DNA from: Lachnospira sp. UBA3790
GTDB taxonomy: Bacteria; Bacillota; Clostridia; Lachnospirales; Lachnospiraceae
Assembly: GCA_002369135.1 (NCBI GenBank)
Contig: DFEY01000002.1
Location: forward strand, 59,000-122,999
Direction of reading: 5' to 3'
DNA length: 64,000 nucleotides
The notes under the pieces were generated by a model. It did no database searches. It was not told the DNA's origin and was given only the letters and a program-made list of their open reading frames with translations. A program made the position numbers and the translations under genes. Shown one piece after another: positions 25,372 through 34,901 of the stretch (position 1 is its first letter; each line of letters starts with the position of its first letter).

Positions 25372-26889
25372 CTACTTCTTCTTTGGATAAAGAATTGTAT
25401 CATTAAAAAATGTTGATTTTTTGCTCATCTCATCATCAAATTTTTTAAAACCATATTTTTCAGGCAAAGTATTTTTACTAGAGAACAAATTAACTCCAAG
25501 CGCTAATTGATTCCCTTTAATTTTAACCCCCATTGCAGCCAATGTTGACGGGAATATGTCAAGACAAGTAAATTTCCTGTTTTTATCTTTTATAGGATTT
25601 ACAGCCGAATTAATAAACACATTGTACACTTTTCTTTCTTCTTTTGTAATTCCATATTTTTCATAGAAATTCGGATCCATACTGCAGTGATCCCCACATA
25701 TCACAACTGTTGTTTCCTCATAAAAGCTTTGTTTTTTTATCCAATTAACAAACTCATACACTTGTCTTGAAGCACACGACCAAACATTGGCATACTTATC
25801 TTTATGCTCATTCTTACAAAGTCTACATTTATAACCGCCAACATGATGTGTGTCGACAGTAAGCATGCAGAAATTAAATGGTTTTTTATTCTTTGCCATT
25901 TCAGTTATTTTTTCTCTTGAATATTGGTAAAGCTTTTCATCCTCAAATCCCCACCATCTAAAGTAGTCTTCATCTATCTTCCCTTCTTTAACAGCTGTAT
26001 TGTAATCAAAATGATTTTTATATCCATGCTGACTAAGGTATTTTTCCTTTCCACCAAAGACCCATTTTGAACCACACATAAAATAATTATAATAGCCCTC
26101 TTTTTCTAGCAACTCTCCAATTGATGTTGCACCTGGTAGAAAATACTCAAATTTGTCCATTGCGTTTTTGTAGATATCAACCTTCATCGGTAATCCACAT
26201 TGTTCCGCGACCATACCACCGGTAGTATATCCACCCGAATCAGCTACATTTGCACCAATATATTTGCTGTTCTGCGAAAAACTAACATTATCTTTCTCTA
26301 GTTTTGTCATTTCAGGAATAAAGTTTTCTTTAAACAATCCACCTGATTTTTTATCTTGAAGTGTACTTTCTGCAGACTCCATAAAGATATATATCAAGTT
26401 TCTTTTCTTTTTTGGAAACTCTAATTTTGTTTTATTTGGATCCACATAATTATTCTTGATGAACTCAGATGTTGCATATTGGCTTCTAATAAAATCAAAT
26501 ACTTTCAAACTATAATTAGCTATTCCCAAAAAAGCAACAAACATAACCACTACAAAAATCACTGTTTTAATTGTGGTCAGTTCAAAAAAACTATCTTTTA
26601 TTCTTGTTTTTTCAACAATTTTAGATCTTAGATATTTACCAAAAGCCCATACCGCCAATATTTCAAGAACAAACAATACTATTGCTGGTAATAAAGCTTT
26701 TAACAAATAGCTCACAACAAATGTCCCAGAGGTTCCCTCTAATGGCATAGTCATAGTAAACACAATACTATTTAAATCTACTCCGCCAAAATTCTTTTTT
26801 TCCCAATATAAGCTCACGCAAAGCAATATGAATAAGCATATAAAAATTTGACATATAATATACTGTTTTCTGTTGCTCTTCTTTTTCAT
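25372..26889 (-). CDS. LtaS/MdoB-like sulfatase-family phosphoglycerol transferase
   Basis: A 505-aa protein. Membrane helices lie at about 10-30, 55-85 and 105-130, followed by an extracellular sulfatase-fold domain. The metal site starts IFMESAEST. The nucleophile threonine lies in GGYTTGGMVAEQCG (near 216), with HHVGG and VICGDHCSM as later metal ligands. It is related to lipoteichoic-acid synthase and OpgB-like enzymes that move phosphoglycerol or phosphoethanolamine from lipid to glycan. Fewer N-terminal helices than LtaS are visible. A polysaccharide locus with a TagD-like enzyme and GDPD supports polymer decoration (inference). GGAGGCGATCC precedes ATG 26889. Confidence 0.85.
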   Translation of the reverse strand: MKKKSNRKQYIICQIFICLFILLCVSLYWEKKNFGGVDLNSIVFTMTMPLEGTSGTFVVSYLLKALLPAIVLFVLEILAVWAFGKYLRSKIVEKTRIKDSFFELTTIKTVIFVVVMFVAFLGIANYSLKVFDFIRSQYATSEFIKNNYVDPNKTKLEFPKKKRNLIYIFMESAESTLQDKKSGGLFKENFIPEMTKLEKDNVSFSQNSKYIGANVADSGGYTTGGMVAEQCGLPMKVDIYKNAMDKFEYFLPGATSIGELLEKEGYYNYFMCGSKWVFGGKEKYLSQHGYKNHFDYNTAVKEGKIDEDYFRWWGFEDEKLYQYSREKITEMAKNKKPFNFCMLTVDTHHVGGYKCRLCKNEHKDKYANVWSCASRQVYEFVNWIKKQSFYEETTVVICGDHCSMDPNFYEKYGITKEERKVYNVFINSAVNPIKDKNRKFTCLDIFPSTLAAMGVKIKGNQLALGVNLFSSKNTLPEKYGFKKFDDEMSKKSTFFNDTILYPKKK

Positions 26890-26919
26890 ATTGGATCGCC
26901 TCCATCAATAACCATATTA

Positions 26920-27528
26920 TTACAATTTTTTTCTTCTGATTTTCACACTAATCCAGTATAATAATCCCCCTACTACACCCCCAAGTGTATTAAAACAAAG
27001 ATCGGATAGTTGCCATGTTCCTAGTCGCAAAAACAATTGTAACGTTTCTATTGCAAGCGAAAAAACAAATGAAACCACTATCGATTCTCCGATAATTTTC
27101 AAAAACCTAAATGTTCTCTTCGTTGTAGTTTCCAAAAACAAGAAAAAGAAAAGAACAAAAGGAATAAACAATAATATGTTTTCAAATATCTCTGTTGTAA
27201 ATTGACCGTTCTTTTTATATAATCCCCAGACCCCCAAGACGTCCGTCAAAGGATTCAGCCACATTTCACGTGAAAATAGCGTTTTAAATAATATCAATGT
27301 AGTGATAAAAGAAAAATAGAATATCCTTCTAGTTTTTTTCGATCTAACAAACTTTGTTTTCCAATCTAATAATGCCCTCTTGAGCTGTGCTTTCCATTCC
27401 ATGCCTTGGTACTTTTCTAGATACATCGACACAAACACAATCAAAAAGGATATAACAATAGCAAATAAAAATGGTTGATATATTGACTTTAAAATATTTG
27501 TTATTATTTTTTCAATCGGCTCTTTCAT
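26920..27528 (-). CDS. VanZ-family membrane protein
   Basis: 202 aa from ATG 27528, chosen because GGAG lies 5 nt upstream (an earlier ATG at 27546 has no such site). There are four to five membrane segments. The VanZ signature near the end is SFVFSLAIETLQLF, then RLGTWQLSDLCFNTLGGVVG. VanZ-like proteins occur in glycopeptide-resistance and cell-envelope loci, with unknown mechanism. Two broken copies of its 3' half occur at 20020-20100 and 23900-24113. It follows the acyltransferase gene directly. Confidence 0.85.
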   Translation of the reverse strand: MKEPIEKIITNILKSIYQPFLFAIVISFLIVFVSMYLEKYQGMEWKAQLKRALLDWKTKFVRSKKTRRIFYFSFITTLILFKTLFSREMWLNPLTDVLGVWGLYKKNGQFTTEIFENILLFIPFVLFFFLFLETTTKRTFRFLKIIGESIVVSFVFSLAIETLQLFLRLGTWQLSDLCFNTLGGVVGGLLYWISVKIRRKKL

Positions 27529-27547
27529 ATAATCTCCATAATTCATT

Positions 27548-28567
27548 CTATTTCGAACTTTTTTTCATTTTCCATGCTTTTAATGGTTCAATGAAAACCA
27601 ATAAATACCACTTATTTTGAATGAAAATATAAACTAATACAGGAAATACAAAGCTTGCTACTGTGCCAAGAACTATATGAACAGAAAACAAACTGATACC
27701 CGCTTTGGTTAAAAGTATTCTCATTCCCGCTGCAAATATAGTATGCATTAGGAATATAGGCAAAATATATTTCCTTAATCCTGAAGTTAATCTTCCACTA
27801 CTTCCCCTAGATATCCACATGAAACAATATAACAACGACAAAACCAACAATATCGACAAGGAAAACCTAATAATTCTCGTCCCATTTCCAACTCTAAAGA
27901 AGAATATAGACAAAATTATTCCTACACCACCCAATATCAAACATAAAAACTTTTCAAGATAATTATACTTAAACTCTATCGTTGTGAGTAGCATTCCAAA
28001 TGTAAACCAAATTGACTGACTCACAATTTGCATTAAAATATATGGCAGTTTAATTGGAAAGAACACATATATAAATTTTGCAGCAACTGACAAGACAAAA
28101 ATTATATAGATCTTTTTCTTATCATTAACGCATGGAATTATTACAAACAACAAAAACAATACATATAGATACCAATAAGGTGCCATAGGTTTTATAAAAA
28201 GTGTATGAAGTATTGATGATGGTTTCGAATTCACTGAAGCGGAAAATACATTTTTTATGGCAAGAGATATTCCTGAAAAAACAAAATAAGGTACACCCAA
28301 TGCAATTGCCTTATTTACTATGTTTTTAAAATGACCTTTTACAGATGTATCTTTTCTAAAATACTGATATAGAAAACCACTACAAACAAAAAATAATTGC
28401 ACTGTAAAAACAAGCGACATTTGAATAGGTATATTATAAAACAAAGCATCTTTACTCACCCAACCACTCTTAGCAAATGACATATAAAGATGAGTTGTTA
28501 CTACCATAAATATTGCAAATGTTTTTGTATAGTCAATCCAATTTATATTCTTTCTACTATTTACCAT
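27548..28567 (-). CDS. Acyltransferase-3 family membrane protein
   Basis: A 339-aa protein with about ten hydrophobic segments. It has the N-terminal family pattern NINWIDYTKTFAIFMVVTTH (the conserved D and terminal H) and FFVCSGFLY. These integral enzymes O-acetylate or O-acylate extracytoplasmic glycans. The start overlaps the stop of the iron-sulfur gene at 28567, implying coupled translation. It is one of two such enzymes in the operon (the other is at 39980). The acceptor sugar is unknown. Confidence 0.85.
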   Translation of the reverse strand: MVNSRKNINWIDYTKTFAIFMVVTTHLYMSFAKSGWVSKDALFYNIPIQMSLVFTVQLFFVCSGFLYQYFRKDTSVKGHFKNIVNKAIALGVPYFVFSGISLAIKNVFSASVNSKPSSILHTLFIKPMAPYWYLYVLFLLFVIIPCVNDKKKIYIIFVLSVAAKFIYVFFPIKLPYILMQIVSQSIWFTFGMLLTTIEFKYNYLEKFLCLILGGVGIILSIFFFRVGNGTRIIRFSLSILLVLSLLYCFMWISRGSSGRLTSGLRKYILPIFLMHTIFAAGMRILLTKAGISLFSVHIVLGTVASFVFPVLVYIFIQNKWYLLVFIEPLKAWKMKKSSK

Positions 28568-29781
28568 TAAATGTCCTTCCTCTTGAATACTAATTGAACA
28601 AATTTATATATCAATTTGTTCTTTTTAATCATATTTCTGAATACTAAAGCAATTCGTTTTTTTCTATTGCACTTTTTTACCGCAATTGCATTTCCGTTAT
28701 CTATTTCACGATACTTATTTGATAATTTTAAAAACTTCTCACAATGACTTGTTTTAGATGTGGGTTGGTTTAGCTGTCCATTTTTTAACCTTGCTTCATT
28801 ATAAGTTCTTTCCCAATATTGAAGGTTATTTTTTATTCTATTAAACAATCTAAGTCCAGGTTCTGTATTTATCAGGATTACATTGATTCCATCCTTTTTT
28901 TCTGCAAAAAATGGTATGTCGTCACCTAATCCCCAAAAATCCCCTAAGGTTATATCCCCACATCGTTCTGGTCTTGCATATTCACAAATGTAGCAATTTT
29001 TTCTGTAAATGTACCCTTCCATAAAACCATTGTAATAAAAACTGTTTTTTAAATTAAGTTTATACTTCACTTCGTCTAATGGATTTTTCAGTTTTATTTC
29101 AAATCCATCCTCATCTCGAAACGATATATTCCATCCTTCAAATGTTTTTTCTCCTGTTTCATATTCCATACAGTCCAAGAAAGTTTTCTGGCTTGGAACG
29201 CCATGACAAATTAGGTCAATGCAAAACAAATTATCGTATTGCTCATTATTCAAATACTTTTTTAATCCTGCCACCTGACAAGGCGTTCCCACAAATAATA
29301 CTTGAAGTCCATTTAACAAATCTGTTTTGATTTTTTTATAATGCCCCTTATTGTGGCTGTGAACATACTTTGATCCTTTTAATCTTTCAATTTCTTCTTT
29401 CTCCGTTATTCTTATATGTTCTATTATTAAATCTTTTGTTTGTGCAGCACCGTACACTACTCCTCCACTTTGTAGTATTTCTAGAGCAAGTTCAGACGCC
29501 ACTCCTCCTGAAGCAGATTCCCTATGAATTGTAGAATTGCTACTAAACGCTGCATATACTTTGGTGGGTTGTCTTAATTGAACACTGTTAATTACCGGAC
29601 AAACCTCTTGACATTTTCCACAATCAACGCATTCTTCTCTATTAATAAACGGAGTATCATTTCCATATGCATCTTTTTTTACACTAACACAGTGTTTGGG
29701 ACATACTTCTAGGCAAGCCAAACACGCAGTGCACTTTTCTCTATCACATAATTCAATTTTATCTTTATCTTTTGTTTTCAT
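28567..29781 (-). CDS. F420-dehydrogenase beta-like iron-sulfur protein
   Basis: A 404-aa protein. Two 4Fe-4S motifs lie at the N-terminus (CTACLACLEVCP, Cys17-27; CVDCGKCQEVCP, Cys51-61). The FrhB-like core follows (SASGGVASELALEILQSGGV, VGTPCQVAGLKKYL, DLICHGVPSQ, ITLGDFWG). This family recurs next to polysaccharide pyruvyl transferases in many Firmicutes and Bacteroides surface-polysaccharide loci, where its redox role is unsettled. F420 itself is unlikely in this organism, and a flavin is the probable cofactor. It overlaps the upstream pyruvyl transferase gene by 17 nt, so the two probably act together. Confidence 0.88.
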   Translation of the reverse strand: MKTKDKDKIELCDREKCTACLACLEVCPKHCVSVKKDAYGNDTPFINREECVDCGKCQEVCPVINSVQLRQPTKVYAAFSSNSTIHRESASGGVASELALEILQSGGVVYGAAQTKDLIIEHIRITEKEEIERLKGSKYVHSHNKGHYKKIKTDLLNGLQVLFVGTPCQVAGLKKYLNNEQYDNLFCIDLICHGVPSQKTFLDCMEYETGEKTFEGWNISFRDEDGFEIKLKNPLDEVKYKLNLKNSFYYNGFMEGYIYRKNCYICEYARPERCGDITLGDFWGLGDDIPFFAEKKDGINVILINTEPGLRLFNRIKNNLQYWERTYNEARLKNGQLNQPTSKTSHCEKFLKLSNKYREIDNGNAIAVKKCNRKKRIALVFRNMIKKNKLIYKFVQLVFKRKDI

Positions 29782-30907
29782 TTTGTAATTGATTAATTAG
29801 GTATTCCTGAGAGTTCCTAATCTCTTTATTAATAATTTCTTCCTTATAGTTAACCTTCTGCAGTTGTTTCCAATCTATACTATCAATATCCTTCATTCTA
29901 ATTATTCTTTCTTCAATATTAAAATTCTCGAGTAAGTTGTGAATTCTTTCATCTTTATACATTTTTCCATTTTTATTAACTTCTAATGCAAAGAATTCTT
30001 TTCTGAAAATAGTTGAAAAAGCAACACCATGGAATGAATTTGATAAAACAAGTTTCGCATTCTTTACCATTTCCAAGAAATCAACTGGACTTGTTTTGTG
30101 TATCAATTCAAATCCTTTTCTCAATGCACCATAAGTTTTATTTGTACTAAACATTATCTTTACTTTCAGACCTAAAACATCGGATATTCTTTGAACCATA
30201 GCAATTGCTTCGGGATTATAGTTAATCGAGTAAAAGAATATATACGATTCTTTTCCATCTTTTAAATCAATCAATTCATCCCACTCACCGTCATTCAACA
30301 ACAATGTCGGATCTAAGACTAATTCAGTTTCTTTTTTATATCCTAGTGCTTTGATTATATTTTTTCCACTTTCCTCTCTAACAGAAACTGCATCAAATTC
30401 CTTAAGTGCTTTCTCCACAGCACTTCTATTAATCTTTTCTAAATCCTTTTCTTTTCCATTTCCAAAGCTAGGAGCATACGCAATCTTAATTCCGCCAAAA
30501 CCTGGAACAAAGTATTCCTCGCTAAAATCTAATGATAAGGGATTCCATATCTGATCACTTCCACAAATAATCACATCAAACTTTTTTAAATAATCTCTAA
30601 GAATACTCGAGCTTTCTATTCGTTCTTTTTTTATTTCTAAAAAGCTTTTTCTAAATTCATTAAACTCTTTTATTCTATCCTTCAACAGTTTTGAGAATAA
30701 AAAAGCTCTAATATTTTTCACAATATTCTTAATAGAATTGTTTTTTAAATAAAGGGCATACAAATCGTTTTGGTGAGGCGCTACATAATTTATTATTTCA
30801 CACTCATCATTTGGAAAACTCTTTTTAACATATGTTTTAAGTCCGTATGCTTGAAGCACCGAACCATAGTTATCTGAATTATGAAATGTAAGTATTCCTA
30901 TTTTCAT
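29765..30907 (-). CDS. Polysaccharide pyruvyl transferase family protein
   Basis: A 380-aa protein, GT-B-like. Features are the N-terminal GILTFHNSDNYGSVLQAYGL, the central CGSDQIWNP, and NSFHGVAFSTIF near the C-terminus, all typical of the PS_pyruv_trans family. It transfers a ketal-linked pyruvate from phosphoenolpyruvate to a sugar of a surface polymer, adding negative charge. It lies between two FrhB-like iron-sulfur genes. GGAAGGG precedes ATG 30907. Confidence 0.88.
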   Translation of the reverse strand: MKIGILTFHNSDNYGSVLQAYGLKTYVKKSFPNDECEIINYVAPHQNDLYALYLKNNSIKNIVKNIRAFLFSKLLKDRIKEFNEFRKSFLEIKKERIESSSILRDYLKKFDVIICGSDQIWNPLSLDFSEEYFVPGFGGIKIAYAPSFGNGKEKDLEKINRSAVEKALKEFDAVSVREESGKNIIKALGYKKETELVLDPTLLLNDGEWDELIDLKDGKESYIFFYSINYNPEAIAMVQRISDVLGLKVKIMFSTNKTYGALRKGFELIHKTSPVDFLEMVKNAKLVLSNSFHGVAFSTIFRKEFFALEVNKNGKMYKDERIHNLLENFNIEERIIRMKDIDSIDWKQLQKVNYKEEIINKEIRNSQEYLINQLQNENKR

Positions 30908-30920
30908 ATTACCCTTCCAT

Positions 30921-32081
30921 CTATTTGTATTTTAAAACTGCTCTATTATATATTTTAGTCATTTTTTTGTAGGTTTTTTTAGAAAAGTATTTGTAAATTC
31001 CTGTTCTAAAAACAATCCTTGCAAAAACGTAGTAAAGTTTAACGATAAATGGCTTTTTATTCACAACTTTTTTCTTGTATGTAATTGGTATTATTTGTGT
31101 TTTTATTATTTCTTCTTTTTCCAATAATGCATCTGTCGAAATCACCTCATCGACACTATTCATCAATTGCATTCCTTTTTCACTTCTAACAATAACGCCA
31201 GTTTTACCTATTTTTTCGTTTTTTAACTCCATCTGATTCCAGTAATCAAAGCATGATACATCTGCCATTTCCGCTAGTTGATCATTACAGTTCATGCAAC
31301 CTTTTTTCGTAAACACTTTTGAAGAAAAAACTGTATTAAAAAATGACATTAGGTGATCTTCTCTAAACTTGTTTTCATCATTTACCACTTCATTAAAGCC
31401 AGGCCACCCATCCCCTCTATAAAAATATGAATCTTTTTGGGGGTCAAAAGTATCTTTTAAATGCTGTTGCGCCATTTCACTAGCTTTATAACTGACTGCT
31501 CCCGAACAAGCTATTCCTATTAAAAAAACATTTTCAAGATTTATATTTCTAAATCCTTCTATTTGGCAAGGTAATCCAACTATCACATATTTTTTATCTG
31601 GATCTATTTCACCAATCACCTCTCCAATGGGGTACGATACATACCTACTCGAAAATTTCCTATTATCATCGATATCCTCTATGGTTTCTTTATCCATTAA
31701 CCATAGTTTTGTTTGCATATCAGATTCTGAAGACCATCCCAAAATATAAGCATAATCTACAACTTGTTTTTCTAATGCTTTCTTAATTACTGAGAAAACT
31801 ACTCCACCAGATGTGGCTTTTTCTCTAATAACAGAATCATTTGAATGCATAAGCAATAGTTTTTTATAAGATCCTATATAATCTAGTTTGCTACTTCTTT
31901 TCAAAGCAGGACAAATCTTTCTACAAAAACCACATTCATTGCATCTCTCTTTGTTAAGAACGATATTATAAAATCCAGTTTTTTTATCAAATTCTTTTTC
32001 AAGCGCTTTTTGTTTACATATTCCTATACAACAACCACACCCTACACATTTTTTTCTAATTACATTCTTTACGTTGTTCAT
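30921..32081 (-). CDS. F420-dehydrogenase beta-like iron-sulfur protein (second copy)
   Basis: 386 aa from ATG 32081. An upstream in-frame start at 32123 would overlap the flippase gene by 35 nt and is less likely. Two ferredoxin-like motifs, CVGCGCCIGIC and CNECGFCRKICP, come first. The FrhB-like core follows (KATSGGVVFSVIKKAL, VGLPCQIEGFRN, DVSCFDYW). It is the same family as the 28567 gene but clearly diverged. Its pairing with a pyruvyl transferase (the 29765 gene) suggests one iron-sulfur partner per pyruvyl transferase in this operon. The reaction is unknown. Confidence 0.85.
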   Translation of the reverse strand: MNNVKNVIRKKCVGCGCCIGICKQKALEKEFDKKTGFYNIVLNKERCNECGFCRKICPALKRSSKLDYIGSYKKLLLMHSNDSVIREKATSGGVVFSVIKKALEKQVVDYAYILGWSSESDMQTKLWLMDKETIEDIDDNRKFSSRYVSYPIGEVIGEIDPDKKYVIVGLPCQIEGFRNINLENVFLIGIACSGAVSYKASEMAQQHLKDTFDPQKDSYFYRGDGWPGFNEVVNDENKFREDHLMSFFNTVFSSKVFTKKGCMNCNDQLAEMADVSCFDYWNQMELKNEKIGKTGVIVRSEKGMQLMNSVDEVISTDALLEKEEIIKTQIIPITYKKKVVNKKPFIVKLYYVFARIVFRTGIYKYFSKKTYKKMTKIYNRAVLKYK

Positions 32082-32088
32082 TTGTTTT

Positions 32089-33624
32089 TTACTGCTTTCT
32101 TGCCTTAACTTTATTAAAAACAATTTTAATCAGATCTCTATTGTATACAAAAACTATGAAGATATAGCCTATAACACAACAAATAGCAATATCTATAGCC
32201 AATGTTATCCAAGAACTAACTGGCAAAGCTAGTCTTATAACATACATTACAGATAAAAGTATAGGTATGGAAATCCATGTTTTGATTGCCGCTGGGAAAA
32301 ATGTTTTTTTAGGCTTGTCTATACAATATGCTGCATATATGGAGTTAAAGAATACATACCTACAAACCATAACAATAGTTGTCGGAATAACAATTGCGTA
32401 TAAACCTAAACCAGTAAACTTGATTAAAAGAATTTCAGCAACAAGACTTACAACTCCGCAGCCTACACTAACCAAAACAGGAATTCTCAACTTATTAACA
32501 ACAACACTTAATTGAGCCATAGTTGCGGTCGTTGAATTAAAATAAGCTTGTACTACTGTGATTATTGATAAAGAGGTAACCATTATTAACTCGTTTAATT
32601 TCAAACTACTCTGCCAAAGTGTATAAAAATCAAAAGAAAAAATAATAAAACAAGTGATTGGGACAAACATTATTGATGCCATCGTTTTAATACTTCTGTT
32701 AACATCCTTAACCAATCCATTTGAATCACCTTTTGCGAAGAACGAAATAAATGTAGGAGTAAATAATGGAGCCAAAACTGATATCACGCCCGTAATGCTA
32801 TTGGGGAAAGTTCTTGCAATAGATAGAATTCCCATCTCGTCATCACCAATCATAATATTTGCAACCGTCAAGTCTAAACCCCTTAATAGTATTGAACTAA
32901 TACTAATTAAAGCCATCCAACACCCTGACTTAGCCAACTCAAATATGTATGATCTTTTTGCATCCTTGAGATTAAAAGATAGTTCTGGCGTTAAGCGTTT
33001 AAACAAAGTAGCATTCAGTGTCGCGCCTACCAAAGCAGCTATAAAGGATGCTAATGCCACCCAGTATATTTTTATTGATACAAAGTTTAAGAAAACGATT
33101 ACTAGAGCAAATCTAATAATATACTGAATTACATTTCTAACACCATTAATATCTGTTCTATTTGTCACAAATGTAGATGTGGTTAGTACAATAATTAATA
33201 GATTAATTACATATGTTGCAAAAACTAAAATAAAAGTTAGTTGAACGTCAAAAACCAATCCTTCCGGTATCGTTAAAATATGGTTCAAAAATGGCACAAG
33301 AATTACTGAAACTATAGCTAGCAAAATTCCTATACCAATATTGGCCGCAACAAAACTATTAAAATACTTATTTGCCCTTTCATAGTCTTTTTTATAATAT
33401 GAATTTGCAATAAAACGTGAAGCAACGGAATTAAATATAGTTGCAATAATAGATGCATATGCAACAAAATCATTAGCTACTCCAATAAAACCATATGCTG
33501 CTTTTCCAACATTGCCGACAATGATTGGTGAAATATAAAAATTAACAATAAATTGCACTAAAAATGCAACTATGTTTAGACTTAAATTTTTATAATTTTG
33601 TTTTCTCCCCAATTTTACTGCCAT
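32089..33624 (-). CDS. Wzx-type oligosaccharide flippase
   Basis: A 511-aa protein with about twelve to fourteen membrane helices. The MOP/MATE-type start reads LVQFIVNFYISPIIVGNVGK, with GIANDF-like and ASRFIA segments. These proteins flip undecaprenyl-linked repeat units across the membrane. The ATG overlaps the stop of the upstream pyruvyl transferase (TAATG). Together with the Wzy-like gene at 34902 and the LCP/YveK/BY-kinase set, it defines a Wzx/Wzy-dependent pathway. Confidence 0.88.
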   Translation of the reverse strand: MAVKLGRKQNYKNLSLNIVAFLVQFIVNFYISPIIVGNVGKAAYGFIGVANDFVAYASIIATIFNSVASRFIANSYYKKDYERANKYFNSFVAANIGIGILLAIVSVILVPFLNHILTIPEGLVFDVQLTFILVFATYVINLLIIVLTTSTFVTNRTDINGVRNVIQYIIRFALVIVFLNFVSIKIYWVALASFIAALVGATLNATLFKRLTPELSFNLKDAKRSYIFELAKSGCWMALISISSILLRGLDLTVANIMIGDDEMGILSIARTFPNSITGVISVLAPLFTPTFISFFAKGDSNGLVKDVNRSIKTMASIMFVPITCFIIFSFDFYTLWQSSLKLNELIMVTSLSIITVVQAYFNSTTATMAQLSVVVNKLRIPVLVSVGCGVVSLVAEILLIKFTGLGLYAIVIPTTIVMVCRYVFFNSIYAAYCIDKPKKTFFPAAIKTWISIPILLSVMYVIRLALPVSSWITLAIDIAICCVIGYIFIVFVYNRDLIKIVFNKVKARKQ

Positions 33625-34868
33625 TATTTGTCCAAGCCTTTCTCTTCGATCACTTGTATTACACGTTCTGTTGTTTTATAAGATTCTTTTTTGCACCATT
33701 CTTTTATGTCTAAAAGTTTTTCTTTGTATTCGTCGTAGTTTTTCTCTAATTGTTCAAAATGTTTAATTAAAACATCTGAAGATAATTCTCCAATATCAAA
33801 ACAGTATTCTGATAATCCTACTTTCTCTGCAAATCCTTTCATTTTTTGTTCATAAGCTACTGAAACAAAAGGTGTTCCCATTTTTGCCGAAAAAATATTC
33901 GAATGGTATCTCATACCTACTACCGCAAATAGTTTTGATATTAAATACTGTTGGAAATAACAATCATGTTCATCATCTACAACAAAACAATCTTTATTGG
34001 CAAATCGAGCCATATAATCCCTGTCTTTCTTTTCACCAAATAGTTGGGGAATAAAGACAATTCCATATCCCTTGTTAGTTAAGTATTCAATAAATGACTC
34101 AAATGATGTTGAGATCCTTTCTTCTGTTTCAATCCCCTTGTGAATGCCATGCCATTGCAAATCCGTTATAGTAATACCTATTACTTTTTCATATTTTTTC
34201 AAATAATCACTTAACGCTTTATACTCTTCTAGTTGCTTGCTATATTTATTTTCATCAAACTTATGCTGAAAAGCCGAATCAAGCGTTACTTTGGTTTCTA
34301 ACTCTTCATATAATCCTTTAATATATCCTGCAGAAATACTTTCTCTCAAATATACAAACTCAGCATTTTTTAATACTTTTTTTATTCTTTTTTTGTACTG
34401 TTTAAATGGACCCATAGAAGGAGCATAGAAAGCATATGGTTTTTTATGGTGTCTTATAATATCTATATGATCTAAAACTGCATATGATTTATAAATATCA
34501 CTTATATTGGGACCTCCTGGTGCACTTAATGCTAAATCACACCATTTGACTGCCTCTACAAATTTTTTAAAAGCCATTCTATTATCTTCTTTTGATATTA
34601 CATTAGTACCCGGTAGCAAATTAATCTTGCCACCTGTTTTAACCGAAATGTCGTAAAGTAATCTCTTAAAGATTTTTCTTCTAGGAACACGATAATGCCT
34701 AGGAACTATTTCGACATCCTCATAAGGAACACTCGAAACATTCATTCCAGAAAAATAAATCCTATACTTAACGTTAGGACACTTTATTCTTAATTCATCA
34801 ATCATTGCTCTAATTGCGGACTCGTCTCCCCTATTATTCCAACTAGCCCCAAATATTAATATATTCAA
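33624..34868 (-). CDS. Polysaccharide pyruvyl transferase family protein (second copy)
   Basis: 414 aa from a TTG start at 34868, with AAAGGGG about 9 nt upstream; no better ATG is in place. The N-terminal FGASWNNRGDESAIRAMIDE carries the NxGDexi motif. LSAPGGPNISDIY is central and GMRYHSNIFSAKMGTPFVSV C-terminal, the usual family blocks. It adds pyruvate ketal to a sugar, or acts as a related glycosyl modification enzyme. It lies between Wzy and Wzx genes. Confidence 0.86.
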   Translation of the reverse strand: MNILIFGASWNNRGDESAIRAMIDELRIKCPNVKYRIYFSGMNVSSVPYEDVEIVPRHYRVPRRKIFKRLLYDISVKTGGKINLLPGTNVISKEDNRMAFKKFVEAVKWCDLALSAPGGPNISDIYKSYAVLDHIDIIRHHKKPYAFYAPSMGPFKQYKKRIKKVLKNAEFVYLRESISAGYIKGLYEELETKVTLDSAFQHKFDENKYSKQLEEYKALSDYLKKYEKVIGITITDLQWHGIHKGIETEERISTSFESFIEYLTNKGYGIVFIPQLFGEKKDRDYMARFANKDCFVVDDEHDCYFQQYLISKLFAVVGMRYHSNIFSAKMGTPFVSVAYEQKMKGFAEKVGLSEYCFDIGELSSDVLIKHFEQLEKNYDEYKEKLLDIKEWCKKESYKTTERVIQVIEEKGLDK

Positions 34869-34901
34869 TAGGATGCCCCTTTCTTATCATCAATAAATCT
34901 A

